Positions 44,878 through 55,570 of a stretch of 64,000 bases of DNA are shown here, piece after piece (positions within the stretch are counted from its first letter, which is position 1; the number at the start of each line of letters is the position of its first letter). Under the pieces are notes generated by a model. That model was not told where the DNA came from. It did no database searches and saw nothing but the letters and a program-made list of their open reading frames with translations. Source of the DNA: Rhizorhabdus histidinilytica. GTDB taxonomy: Bacteria; Pseudomonadota; Alphaproteobacteria; Sphingomonadales; Sphingomonadaceae. The stretch covers positions 1 to 64,000 of the forward strand of contig NZ_FUYM01000006.1 in assembly GCF_900167915.1 (NCBI RefSeq), given 5' to 3'. Position numbers and translations under genes: made by a program.

Positions 44878-45785
44878 GCGGTGCGCTCCGGCAGGCAATC
44901 GAGGAAGGCGAGCAGCGCGCCGAGGAAGGCGTCGTTGTCGTCGCCCGCGACCATGTGATGCGCGCCCGCGATCGGGACGATCTCGGCATCGGGCAGCATC
45001 GCCCGGAAGCGCGCCGCGCCCGCCGGCGAGACGATCTCGCTCGCGGTGCCGTGGACCAGCATCAGCGGCGCGCGGATCGCCTGCGCCGCCGCCGACAGCC
45101 GGCGGTTGATCGCGTCCATGTCCCAGCCGTCCTGGGGACGGACGAAGGCGGGATCCCAATGCCAGTACCAGCGGCCGTCGTCGCCCCGGCGCAGGCTGCG
45201 CGACAGACCGTCGAGGCTGGCGGGTCTCGGCCGGTGCGGCAGATAGCCGGCGATCGCTTCGGCCGCCGCCTCCAGCGTCGCGAAGCCGCCGCCGGTACCG
45301 CGCATGAAGCCGACCACCTGCTCGCCGCCCGCCCGTTCCATCCAGGGGACGATGTCGACCAGCACCACCGCGGCGACTCCGGCGGCCGGAGCCTCCCCCG
45401 CCGCGAGCAGCGCGGCGAGGCCGCCGAGCGAGGCGCCGACCAGGATCGGCGGGCGATCGAAGCTCGCCACCACCCGGCGGAGATCGTCGGCGAAGCGGTC
45501 GAGCGTATAGCCGCCATCATCGGACCAGGCGCTCTCGCCATGGCCGCGCTGGTCGAGCGCCACCGCCTGATAGCCGGCCGCGCCGAGCGCACGGACCGCC
45601 GCGCCCCATGAACCGCGCGTCTGGCCGCCGCCATGAAGCAACAGCACCGGCTGCGCGCCGGCGGGCCCGGCCGCGTCGGCGACCAGCGCAATGCCGCCCG
45701 CGCCGCGAAAGGCACGAACGGCCAGTTTCCCGTCCGTCCCGGCGCCCTCATCGACAGGGTCGTTGCTGATCACGCGCATCCTCAT
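44874..45785 (-). CDS. Alpha/beta-fold hydrolase
   Basis: 303 residues. Oxyanion segment LLHGGGQTRGSW (49-60), nucleophile S119 in VGASLGG, and base His in IAGAHHMVAGDDND near residue 280. The pattern is that of esterases and lactone or thioester hydrolases rather than the Asp-nucleophile group. The N-terminus (MRMRVISNDPVDEG) is non-conserved; ATG 45779 is an equally good start. It is the first gene of the igr-like operon, so it may release a side-chain acid from an ester or conjugate before CoA activation. Confidence 0.82.
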   Translation of the reverse strand: MRMRVISNDPVDEGAGTDGKLAVRAFRGAGGIALVADAAGPAGAQPVLLLHGGGQTRGSWGAAVRALGAAGYQAVALDQRGHGESAWSDDGGYTLDRFADDLRRVVASFDRPPILVGASLGGLAALLAAGEAPAAGVAAVVLVDIVPWMERAGGEQVVGFMRGTGGGFATLEAAAEAIAGYLPHRPRPASLDGLSRSLRRGDDGRWYWHWDPAFVRPQDGWDMDAINRRLSAAAQAIRAPLMLVHGTASEIVSPAGAARFRAMLPDAEIVPIAGAHHMVAGDDNDAFLGALLAFLDCLPERTA

Positions 45786-45871
45786 TTCGTCGATACGCTA
45801 AAGGCGTCCGGACCGACGGGCGAGCACCGCCTCTGTTCGAATCCCGCCGCCGATGTTCCGATCCGATCGGA

Positions 45872-46717
45872 TCAGCAGGGCGGCGCCTCCGCCCGGTAGC
45901 GCGCCGGCGTGGTGCCGGTGGCGCGGCGGAAGGCGAGCGTGAAGCTGCTCGGCCCGCTGAAGCCGAGCGCCGCCGCAACCTGCTTCAGCGGCAGGTTGGT
46001 CTCGCGCAGCATCGCTTGCGCGCGCGCCAGCCGCGCCTCCTCGACGAAGCGGTGGACGGTGCGGCCGGTGCTGGCACGGAAGCTGCGCGCGAAATGGCTC
46101 GGGCTCACCTCGGCAGCGGCGGCGAGGTCGGCCACGGTCAGCCGCTTGCCGACCGAGCCCGCGACGAGGTCCTCGACCCGGCGGAGCTGCCAGGCCGCGA
46201 GCCGCCCCTGGCCGGCGACCGAGGCGGCGGCGCGCGATCGGTGGAAATAGCGGGCGAGATCGACCGAGAGCGAGGCGGCGAGCGCATCGACCAGCAGGTC
46301 GGCGGCGAAGCCCGGCGCGACCGCCTCGGCCGCCAGCCGCTCCATCGTCGCGCGCACGCGTACGTCGCGCACGTCCCCGCACAGGGCGATCTGCCGGGCG
46401 TCGGTAGGATCGAAGTCGGGCGGCAGCAGGCCTGCGGCGGTGCTGCACACCGACAGCTGCCGGTCGCCGCCGGGGCCGGTCGCGCTGATCACCGCCGAAG
46501 CGGGGATGACCATCATCCGGCCGAGCGGCAGGACCGCGCTGCGGGTATCGGCGGCATGGTAGACGCCCGCCGCGCCACGGCCCGGATTGTCGCACAATAC
46601 CATCAGGTCCTTGCCCGGCGCGCGGGTGTCGAGCGAGGGCCGCTCGTAACGGTAGGTATAGACATGGACCCGGGTCCTGTCCGTGCAAAGCTCGCCATCG
46701 GTCCACGCGCGCGGCAC
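45872..46717 (-). CDS. AraC-family transcriptional regulator
   Basis: 281 residues from GTG 46717. The C-terminal double HTH is clear: GKRLTVADLAAAAEVSPSHFARSFRASTGRTVHRFVEEARLARAQAMLRETNLPLKQVAAALGFSGPSSFTLAFRRATGTTPARYR. The N-terminal part has no recognised sensor motif. The start is chosen because AAGGAGG lies 5 nt before this GTG, and because upstream ATGs (46768, 46807) would run through the regulatory motif at 46797. It is divergent from the second TonB receptor and lies just upstream of the leftward igr-like operon, so either may be its target. Confidence 0.88.
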   Translation of the reverse strand: MPRAWTDGELCTDRTRVHVYTYRYERPSLDTRAPGKDLMVLCDNPGRGAAGVYHAADTRSAVLPLGRMMVIPASAVISATGPGGDRQLSVCSTAAGLLPPDFDPTDARQIALCGDVRDVRVRATMERLAAEAVAPGFAADLLVDALAASLSVDLARYFHRSRAAASVAGQGRLAAWQLRRVEDLVAGSVGKRLTVADLAAAAEVSPSHFARSFRASTGRTVHRFVEEARLARAQAMLRETNLPLKQVAAALGFSGPSSFTLAFRRATGTTPARYRAEAPPC

Positions 46718-46796
46718 ATCGCCCTCCTTCGCCCGCCTTTGCGAACCCGCCCACCCTAATCGACACATATCGTCAAGGCCAGCGCATTCGAAGCAA

Positions 46797-46827
46797 TGCG
46801 TAACCATACCGATGTTATCTCTACGCA
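46797..46827. promoter_or_regulatory. TGCGKAA-N17-YTACGCA motif
   Basis: TGCGTAA (46797-46803), 17 nt, CTACGCA (46821-46827), in the gap between the AraC gene (start 46717) and the second TonB receptor (start 47018). Identical heptamer type and spacing as at 31461 and 50272. Confidence 0.6.
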
Positions 46828-46907
46828 ATCCGTTAATAGAGAAAGGGAATGAAAGGCCAGACGATCGCCGCCATCGAGGCACGGGTCGACTCATTATGCG
46901 CATCATT

Positions 46908-46927
46908 TTACGCGTATGATTACGCGT
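46908..46927. repeat. Direct repeat TTACGCGT, 12-nt period
   Basis: TTACGCGT at 46908-46915 and again at 46920-46927, separated by ATGA. It lies about 90 nt before the TonB receptor start and near ATGCGCAT (46896-46903). Tandem sites about one helical turn apart are typical of AraC-type activators. Confidence 0.4.
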
Positions 46928-47017
46928 TGGAGATTGACGACCGCCATATTCCCGCGCTATGCGTTTCACGAATACAGAAACACCCGACAGCCAATCGGGA
47001 ATCGGTAGGGGTAGAAG

Positions 47018-49432
47018 ATGTCGCATCAAAAAGCTCAGTTTTCCACGCGCGCCGCGGTGATCGCCCTGGCCATCGGCGGCTGCGCCGCGCACGCCCAGAC
47101 GACGCCTGCCCAGGAGGCTCCCCAGGCCACGGCCGACGGCGGCATCCAGGACATCGTCGTCACCGCCCGCCGCCAGTCCGAATCGCTGCAGAAGACACCG
47201 ATCTCGATCACCGCGCTCGACAGCCGCGCGCTGGAACGCAGCAACATCCAGGCGGTCGACAAGATCGGCCAGGTCGCGCCGAACCTCGTCATCAGCCAGC
47301 AGTCCTCGGCGCTGTCGGCTGCGTCGATCAACATCCGCGGCATCGGCCAGACCGATCCCTCACTCGGCCTCGACACCGCAGTCGGCATCTATCTCGATGG
47401 CGTCTATGTGGCACGCAGCGCGGGTTCGATCTTCGACCTGGTCGACATCGAACGGATCGAGGTGCTGCGCGGCCCGCAGGGGACGCTGTTCGGCCGCAAC
47501 ACGACGGGCGGCGCGATCCAGATCGTGTCGAAGAAGCCCGCCGACAGCTTCGGCGTCACCGCCAAGGGCGGCTATGGCAGCCGCGACAACATGTTCGGGC
47601 GCCTCCGCGTCGATACCGGCGAGTTCGGCGATTCGGGCATCTCGGCCTCGGGCAGCTATTATCACCGGCAGCGCGACGGCTATTTCAACAACCTGCTGAC
47701 CCCCAGCAGCAAGGACCCCGGCTCGCTCAACGTCGACGCCTTCTCGGTCGCGCTGGACGGCGATTTCGGCCCGTTCAAGGCGAGCTACGGCTTCGACTAT
47801 GACGACCGCACCGGCGCGCCCGGCTTCTTCCAGACGGTCGCGCTCAGCCCCGCAGCCCAGACCTATTACAGCCGCTCGCCGCAATATGGCGGCCCGGCGC
47901 TGCAGTTCGTCGGCGCCGACACCCGGCTCGAGCGCGGGCTGCAGCAGCCCGGCGGCCCCGGCAACACCTACACCTCGCACAGCCGCAGCCAGGGCCACAA
48001 CCTGACCCTCTCCTACGAAATCTCGCCGGCCGTCACGCTCAAGTCGATCACCGGCTACCGCAAGCTGCTGCTCGAGAACGTGCTCGGCCTCAGCGGCCAG
48101 GGCGACCTGAAGGGCCTCGTCCTCGACTTCACCTCGCCGACCCTGACCTCGGTCCAGTCGGTGACGCCGTACAACGGCTACAACAGCCCGCAGAAGCAGA
48201 AGCAGTGGTCGCAGGAGATCCAGCTGCTCGGCAAGGCGGGTGACTTCAGCTATGTCCTCGGCGGCTATTATTTCCGCGAGAAGGTGTCGGAGCGGAACAA
48301 CCAGAACCTGACCCTGGTCCTCGCCCCCGCCGCCCTGCCCTTCCTCGGCTTTCCCGGTGCGGTGGCCGATGCGCTGACCGCGCAGGGGATCGACCTGATC
48401 GGCTTCAATACCAGCCCGGTCGCAGCCTATTCGCAGACCTCGAAGTCCTATGCCGCCTTCGGTCAGGTCAGCTGGAAACCGCAGGCGCTCGACGAGAAAC
48501 TCGAGGTGACCGGCGGCATCCGCTACACCGAGGACCGCAAGAACATCTTCCTGCAGAACAGCAATGGCGGCGTGTCGACGATCATCGGCCCGGCCCGCGG
48601 CAGCACGAAGAACACCAACACGTCCTTCCTCGGTTCGGTCAGCTACCAGATCAACCCGGACGCGCTGGTCTATGCCAAGGTCTCGACCGGCTACAAGTCG
48701 GGCGGGTTCAACCCGCGCGCCGACACGCTGAACAGCTTCGCCCCGGAAAAGCTGGTCTCCTACGAAACCGGCGCCAAGATCGACCTGTTCGATCGCCATC
48801 TTCGGATCAACGCGGCGGCCTTCCTGAGCAAATATGACGACCTGCAGGTGCCACAGTTCGCGGCCGGCAGCGGCGGCGCGTCGACCCTGCTGGTCAACGC
48901 CGGCAAGGCCGAGTTCAAGGGCTTCGAGCTGGAGGTCACCGCCATCCCGGCGCGCGGCCTGACCCTTTCGGGATCGCTCGGCTACACCGACCCGAAGTAC
49001 AAGCGCTTCCTGTTCCTCAACCCGAACACCAACACGATCAGCGACATCGCCGATACGGCGCGCTTCCCGAACGTCGCCAAGTTCAATTCGAACCTCGCGG
49101 TCGACTACACCTTCGAGCCGATGGATTTCGGCACGCTGTCGGCGCGGGTCTCCTACGCCTACCGCAGCCATGTCTATTTCTATCCGAACGACGCGGTGAA
49201 CCCCTATCAACAGCAGGTCGACTCGCCCGCCACCAACACGGTCGACGCGCGCATCGCCCTCAGCGACATCGCGCTCGGCGCCCGCGCCAAGGGCGAGATC
49301 GCGCTGGTCGGCGAGAATCTGCTGAATGAGGATCAGGTGCTCTACGGCATCGACTTCGGCTCGCTCGGCTTCGGCGGCAAATTCTACGCCGAGCCGCGCC
49401 GGGTGTCGGTCGAGTTCAAGATCAGCTTCTGA
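47018..49432 (+). CDS. TonB-dependent outer-membrane receptor
   Basis: 804 residues. Signal peptide about 1-27 (CAAHA|QT), TonB box-like QDIVVTARR at about 44-52, plug segment IERIEVLRGPQGTLFGRNTTGGAIQIVSKKP, barrel motifs YAKVSTGYKSGGFNPRA and SYETGAKIDLF, and a C-terminal EFKISF with the terminal Phe needed for BAM insertion. It would take up a hydrophobic substrate at the expense of proton motive force. An SDR follows after 8 nt and is likely cotranscribed. Upstream DNA has both a TGCGTAA-type palindrome and a direct repeat. Confidence 0.94.
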   Translation: MSHQKAQFSTRAAVIALAIGGCAAHAQTTPAQEAPQATADGGIQDIVVTARRQSESLQKTPISITALDSRALERSNIQAVDKIGQVAPNLVISQQSSALSAASINIRGIGQTDPSLGLDTAVGIYLDGVYVARSAGSIFDLVDIERIEVLRGPQGTLFGRNTTGGAIQIVSKKPADSFGVTAKGGYGSRDNMFGRLRVDTGEFGDSGISASGSYYHRQRDGYFNNLLTPSSKDPGSLNVDAFSVALDGDFGPFKASYGFDYDDRTGAPGFFQTVALSPAAQTYYSRSPQYGGPALQFVGADTRLERGLQQPGGPGNTYTSHSRSQGHNLTLSYEISPAVTLKSITGYRKLLLENVLGLSGQGDLKGLVLDFTSPTLTSVQSVTPYNGYNSPQKQKQWSQEIQLLGKAGDFSYVLGGYYFREKVSERNNQNLTLVLAPAALPFLGFPGAVADALTAQGIDLIGFNTSPVAAYSQTSKSYAAFGQVSWKPQALDEKLEVTGGIRYTEDRKNIFLQNSNGGVSTIIGPARGSTKNTNTSFLGSVSYQINPDALVYAKVSTGYKSGGFNPRADTLNSFAPEKLVSYETGAKIDLFDRHLRINAAAFLSKYDDLQVPQFAAGSGGASTLLVNAGKAEFKGFELEVTAIPARGLTLSGSLGYTDPKYKRFLFLNPNTNTISDIADTARFPNVAKFNSNLAVDYTFEPMDFGTLSARVSYAYRSHVYFYPNDAVNPYQQQVDSPATNTVDARIALSDIALGARAKGEIALVGENLLNEDQVLYGIDFGSLGFGGKFYAEPRRVSVEFKISF

Positions 49433-49440
49433 GCCGATCG

Positions 49441-50250
49441 ATGAGCGAGGCCCCGAACAACGCCGTCATCACCGGCGCCGCCAGCGGCATCGGCTTGGGG
49501 CTCGCCCGCGAGGCGGCTCGCCGCGGCATGCGCCTCGTCCTCGCCGACCGCGACGCCGATGCGCTCGCGGCGGCGGCCGACGCGCTGCCCGACGCGCTGG
49601 CGGTGCCGACCGACGTGACCGACCCGGCCGCGGTCGAGCGGCTCGCCGCCGCGGCCTATGACCGGCTCGGCCCGGTCGACCTGCTGTTCAACAATGCCGG
49701 GATCATGGCGACCGGCTTCAGCTGGGAGATCGATCCGGCGCGCTGGGACGCCTCGCTGAAGGTCAATATCGGCGGCGTCCTCAACGGCATCCGCGCCTTC
49801 GTGCCGCGGATGCTGCAGGCGGCGCGGCCCGCGCGGATCGTCAACACCGCCTCGGTAGGCGGCTTCAACCCCAGCCCGCTAATGGCCCCCTACAGCGCCA
49901 CCAAATTCGCGGTCGTCGCCCTGACCGAGGCGCTGAAGGGCGAGCTCGACATGCTCGGCGCGCCGGTCGCGGTGAGCCTGCTCGCCCCCGGCCCGGTCCG
50001 CTCGGCGATCTTCGACGATCCGTTCGGCGGCGCCGTCCATCCCGCGACCGAGCGCTTCGTCGCCGGACTGCGCGGCATGATCGACCAATATGGCATGGAC
50101 CCGGAGCCCTTCGCGGCGGCGGTGTTCGACGCGATCGCGCGGGGCGACTATTGGATCGTCCCCCAGCCCGAGGCACTCGATCCCATGCTCGAGCGACGCC
50201 AGGCGATGATCGCCGCGCGGGCGCAGCCGAGCTTCGACTTCCTGTCCTGA
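49441..50250 (+). CDS. Short-chain dehydrogenase/reductase
   Basis: 269 residues. TGAASGIG at 11-18, NNAG at 84-87, and S138, Y151 and K155 (YSATK). LADRDAD after strand 2 suggests NAD. The C-terminal segment DYWIVPQPEALDPMLERRQAMI is seen in SDRs annotated from steroid and terpenoid gene sets in sphingomonads. It is 8 nt behind the TonB receptor. The next gene is another TonB receptor preceded by its own operator-like motif. Confidence 0.87.
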   Translation: MSEAPNNAVITGAASGIGLGLAREAARRGMRLVLADRDADALAAAADALPDALAVPTDVTDPAAVERLAAAAYDRLGPVDLLFNNAGIMATGFSWEIDPARWDASLKVNIGGVLNGIRAFVPRMLQAARPARIVNTASVGGFNPSPLMAPYSATKFAVVALTEALKGELDMLGAPVAVSLLAPGPVRSAIFDDPFGGAVHPATERFVAGLRGMIDQYGMDPEPFAAAVFDAIARGDYWIVPQPEALDPMLERRQAMIAARAQPSFDFLS

Positions 50251-50271
50251 GATGGACGCTCATCGCGATTC

Positions 50272-50302
50272 TGCGTAAAATCAATCGCCGATCTATTACG
50301 CA
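50272..50302. promoter_or_regulatory. TGCGKAA-N17-YTACGCA motif
   Basis: TGCGTAA (50272-50278), 17 nt, TTACGCA (50296-50302): perfect inverted heptamers with ATCGCCGAT at the centre. It ends 67 nt before the third TonB receptor start. This is the most symmetric copy of the motif. Confidence 0.6.
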
Positions 50303-50369
50303 TGGCTTGCATACTTCCTGTTTTGTGTCATTATATGCGGATAACACATAATCATATGAGGGAGAGGAA

Positions 50370-52724
<2,355 letters not shown>

Positions 52725-52741
52725 CCGCCTCCAGCCCCCCC

Positions 52742-52785
52742 CGGGGCCGGCCGGCCGCGACAGTGTCGCGCGCTTGCCGGCCCCG
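52742..52785. terminator. Bidirectional terminator with nested hairpin
   Basis: CGGGGCCGGC (52742-52751) pairs perfectly with GCCGGCCCCG (52776-52785). The loop contains a second hairpin, CGCGAC-AGT-GTCGCG. GTTCCGTTTC follows on the plus strand. It lies between the convergent third TonB receptor and an alpha/beta hydrolase gene. Confidence 0.7.
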
Positions 52786-52809
52786 TTCCGTTTCAGCGCG
52801 GCCGGTCCG

Positions 52810-53865
52810 TCACAGGCTGGCGAGGAAATCGAGCACGACAGCGTTGAACGCCTCGGGCTTCTCCTGCTGGACGAGGTGGCCCGCCCCTTCGATCGCGACG
52901 ATGCCGGCGAGCCCCGGCACCCGCCGCCGCAGCCTGTCCTCCCAATCGGGGAAGAAGGCGAAGGAGGGATCGGCGGCGCCCAACAGCATCAGCGTCGGCA
53001 CGGTCACGTCGGCATCGGCCCAGGCGCGGCCGATCTCCCAGTTGCGGTCGGCGGTGCGGTAGGAATTGAGTCCGCCGATCATCCGCCGCGCCGAATCCGC
53101 ATGGTCGTAGCGGGCGACGAAGGTGGCGAACTCGGCTTCGCTCAGCCACGGCCAGGGCAGCGGCGGCGCGGGCGGCAGCGCATCGAGATAGCCGGTGCCT
53201 TCGGAGGGCAGCGTCTTCCACGCCCAGAGGTCTCCGGCCGCGCTCAGTGCGTGGAAGCTGCGCCGCAGATAATCGGCGAGAGCACCGCCCAGTTCGCGGT
53301 CCGCGGGTCCGACCGTCTGGAAATAATGGAAATGGACGAAATGCGCCTCCGCCATCGCAGCGAAGCGCTCGCTCGGCCGATGGTCGGGCGAGGCCATCTC
53401 GGGCCGCGCCGGCGACCCTGGCGGCAGCCGCTCCGCCGCGCCGAGCAGCGCCCGGCCGGCGAGGTCGTAGTCATAGGGGATGGTCGCCACCAGCGCCCGC
53501 ACCCGATCGGGCGCGCGCACCGCGAGGTTCCAGGCATATTGCGCGCCGAAATCCTGCCCGATCACCACCGCGCGCTCGGCCCCGTAATGATCGAGCAGCG
53601 CGAGCAGATAGGCCTGCATCCGGTCCGACGCATAGAGCGCGGGATCGAGCGGACGGTCGCTGCCGCCATAGCCGAGGCTGTCGATCGCCACCGCGCGGAA
53701 GCCGGCCGCGGCGAAGGGGAGCATCTGGTGCCGCCACGACCAGGCCAGGCCCGGGAAGCCGTGGATCATCAGCAGCAACGGCCCCTCGCCCGCTTCGACC
53801 GCATGGAGGCGCAGGCCGTCGCCGACCGGAATTTTGCGCTCCATGATCGATTTCGTTTCACGCAT
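52810..53865 (-). CDS. Alpha/beta hydrolase, epoxide hydrolase-like
   Basis: 351 residues with an aspartate nucleophile: HGFPGLAWSW (35-44) holds the oxyanion, D105 in IGQDFGAQ is the nucleophile, and EGAGHLVQQE carries the base His. The cap region contains YLDALPPAPPLPWPWLSE, shared almost exactly with the hydrolase at 54603-55568, so the two are paralogues. They could open epoxides or hydrolyse enol-lactone-like intermediates. ATG 53865 has GGAGAG upstream; an internal ATG at 53844 lacks one. It diverges from the CMD-family gene. Confidence 0.82.
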   Translation of the reverse strand: MRETKSIMERKIPVGDGLRLHAVEAGEGPLLLMIHGFPGLAWSWRHQMLPFAAAGFRAVAIDSLGYGGSDRPLDPALYASDRMQAYLLALLDHYGAERAVVIGQDFGAQYAWNLAVRAPDRVRALVATIPYDYDLAGRALLGAAERLPPGSPARPEMASPDHRPSERFAAMAEAHFVHFHYFQTVGPADRELGGALADYLRRSFHALSAAGDLWAWKTLPSEGTGYLDALPPAPPLPWPWLSEAEFATFVARYDHADSARRMIGGLNSYRTADRNWEIGRAWADADVTVPTLMLLGAADPSFAFFPDWEDRLRRRVPGLAGIVAIEGAGHLVQQEKPEAFNAVVLDFLASL

Positions 53866-53891
53866 AGCGCGATCTCTCCCGATATTTTCCT

Positions 53892-53916
53892 CCATCTTTC
53901 GTAACAGAAAAGATGG
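53892..53916. promoter_or_regulatory. Inverted repeat CCATCTTT-N9-AAAGATGG
   Basis: Perfect 8-bp arms (53892-53899 and 53909-53916) in the AT-rich gap between the divergent hydrolase (start 53865) and CMD-family gene (start 53973). Position and form fit an operator controlling both. Confidence 0.45.
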
Positions 53917-53972
53917 ACAGAATCGCAAGATGCTATAGCCTCCCCGCGACAGGGAAGACGAGGAGAGGACGC

Positions 53973-54527
53973 ATGCGCATCGACGTTCCGGCCGCCCAGG
54001 CCCATGACCCTTATGGCTATGCCACCGAGACGCTGGCGCCCGAGATCATGCGGGCGGGCGGCGCCTTCAGCCATGCCGTCTATCGCCATTCGAAGCTGTC
54101 GCTGCGCGAGTTCGAGGGCGCCCGCGCCCGCACCGCGGAGATCAACGGCTGCGTGATCTGCCAGCGCTTCCGCGCCGCCCGCGATCTGGGCGGGATGTTC
54201 TCGGGCACCGGCACGCGCGGGACCGTCGTCGACAACGGCCCGGCCCCCGACGAGGCCTTCTACGCCGCGGTGCCCGAGTGGCGGACCTCGCCGCTGTTCA
54301 GCGAGCGGGAACGGCTGGCAATCGAGTTCGCCGAGCGCTTCGCCGTCGAGCCCAAGGCACTGGCGCGCGACGAGGCCTTCTGGGCCAAAGCGCGGGCCGC
54401 CTTTTCCGACGCCGAGATCGCCGACCTCGCCAATTCGGTCGCCAGTTGGGTCGGCCTCGGCCGGGTCGCGCATGTGCTCGGCTTCGACGAGGTCTGCCTG
54501 CCCTTCACCGCCGAGGCGGCCGAGTAG
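53973..54527 (+). CDS. Carboxymuconolactone decarboxylase/AhpD-family protein
   Basis: 184 residues, all-helical. The AhpD-type CxxC is C60-V-I-C63 in EINGCVICQRFRAAR; the His that usually follows in AhpD is absent. Family members include peroxidase partners, gamma-carboxymuconolactone decarboxylase and many of unknown function in aromatic catabolism. The ATG at 53973 follows AGGAGAGG; an upstream in-frame ATG at 53913 lies in the palindrome and is less likely. It converges with the second epoxide hydrolase-like gene. Confidence 0.82.
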   Translation: MRIDVPAAQAHDPYGYATETLAPEIMRAGGAFSHAVYRHSKLSLREFEGARARTAEINGCVICQRFRAARDLGGMFSGTGTRGTVVDNGPAPDEAFYAAVPEWRTSPLFSERERLAIEFAERFAVEPKALARDEAFWAKARAAFSDAEIADLANSVASWVGLGRVAHVLGFDEVCLPFTAEAAE

Positions 54528-54553
54528 GAGCCTAAGCCCTCACCTCCTCAAGT

Positions 54554-54585
54554 CGTTCGTCCCGAGCGCAGTCGAGGGACGAACG
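54554..54585. repeat. Inverted repeat at a convergent junction
   Basis: CGTTCGTCCC (54554-54563) and GGGACGAACG (54576-54585) pair perfectly over 10 bp around a 12-nt loop, followed by GGTGGTTTTG. It belongs to the TTCG-type short repeats seen between sphingomonad genes and separates the CMD-family gene from the hydrolase ending at 54603. Confidence 0.65.
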
Positions 54586-54602
54586 GTGGTTTTGAGTGAT
54601 GC

Positions 54603-55568
54603 CTAAAGCTCCGCCAGGAACTCCACCATCAGCCGACTGACCTCGTCCGCGCGTTCGAGCTGGATCAGGTGGCCGGCGCGCGGCAGCATCTCGATCCGCC
54701 GCACGTCGGCGTGATAGCGCGGGATCGCGCCCAGCGGATCGTCGCCGTGCCACGCCTCCAGGTCGACGTCGTTCTCGCTGCCGATGAAGAAGAAGGGCCG
54801 GGTGGTCGGCGCATGCCGCCACGCCGCGCGCTGCGCCCAGCGCAGGTCCATCGCGCGATACCAGTTGAGCCCGCCGGTGAAGCCGCTGCGCGCATAGTCG
54901 GCGACGTACCATTCGAGCTCCCATTCGGAGAGCCAGGGCCAGGGCAGCGGCGGCGCTTCCGGCAGCGCGTCGAGATAGGCGGTGCCCGGCGGATGCTTCC
55001 ACACGTCGAGATAGTGGAAGTCGCCCGACAGCGCGTAGAGCACCCTGCGCAGGAATTCGCGCGGGGCCGCGTCGAGCGCGGCGTCGGCCGGGCCGACCGG
55101 CCGGAAATAGTCGATATGGACGAAATGCTCCTTCGCCCATTCGGCCGCCTCGACGAGCGGCGCCTTGTCGGGCGAATCGGGATAGGCCGGATTCTCCAGC
55201 GCGATCACCGCCCGCACCCGATCGGGGTGGAGATAGGCGAGGTCGTAGATCGCGAAGATGCCGAAATCGAGCCCGGCAAACACCGCCTGGTCGAGCCCGA
55301 GATGGTCGAGCAGGCCGATCAGGTCGCCGACGATGTGCGGCGCGTCGTAAAGCCGGTGGTCGGCCGGCGCCTCGGTCTGGCCCATGCCGCGCATGTCGGG
55401 GGCGATCACCCGCCAGCCGGCGGCGGCGAGCACCGGGATCTGGTGCCGCCAGCTCAGCCAGATGTGCGGGAAGCCGTGGCAGAGTACGATCGCGGGCCCC
55501 TCGCCCTGCTCCACCCAGTGCATGGCGATGCCGTTGATGCGGGCGTGGCGATGCGTCCAGTCGGCCAT
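54603..55568 (-). CDS. Alpha/beta hydrolase, epoxide hydrolase-like
   Basis: 321 residues. HGFPHIWLSW (31-40), nucleophile D101 in AGLDFGIF, and base His in RAGHLIQLE. The cap segment YLDALPEAPPLPWPWLSE marks it as a paralogue of the hydrolase at 52810-53865. Start ATG 55568 lies 2 nt past the LysR stop, so it is probably translated from the same message as the LysR gene. The true substrate is unknown; an epoxide or a ring-opening intermediate are the main options. Confidence 0.82.
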   Translation of the reverse strand: MADWTHRHARINGIAMHWVEQGEGPAIVLCHGFPHIWLSWRHQIPVLAAAGWRVIAPDMRGMGQTEAPADHRLYDAPHIVGDLIGLLDHLGLDQAVFAGLDFGIFAIYDLAYLHPDRVRAVIALENPAYPDSPDKAPLVEAAEWAKEHFVHIDYFRPVGPADAALDAAPREFLRRVLYALSGDFHYLDVWKHPPGTAYLDALPEAPPLPWPWLSEWELEWYVADYARSGFTGGLNWYRAMDLRWAQRAAWRHAPTTRPFFFIGSENDVDLEAWHGDDPLGAIPRYHADVRRIEMLPRAGHLIQLERADEVSRLMVEFLAEL

Positions 55569-55570
55569 GC

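Noticed and set aside
43184-44989. A 601-codon minus-strand frame overlapping the acyl-CoA synthetase
   Set aside because: Same strand but different frame, with Arg-rich low-complexity translation and no motifs, while the accepted frame has every ligase core motif.
45860-45873. 14-bp palindrome GATCCGATCGGATC at the AraC stop codon
   Set aside because: No loop, no U-tract, and made of the GATC/CGATCG words that are very common in this genome, so it is not convincing as a terminator or operator.
46849-47802. Open frame starting upstream of the second TonB receptor
   Set aside because: Most of it is an out-of-frame Arg/Gln/Pro-rich shadow of the receptor; the short unique 5' part covers the regulatory sites and shows no coding pattern.
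53835-53864. TGCGCTC ... TCACGCA pair near the start of the hydrolase gene, resembling the recurrent motif
   Set aside because: The left arm fits poorly, spacing is off by one, and it lies inside the coding region with the preferred start at 53865.
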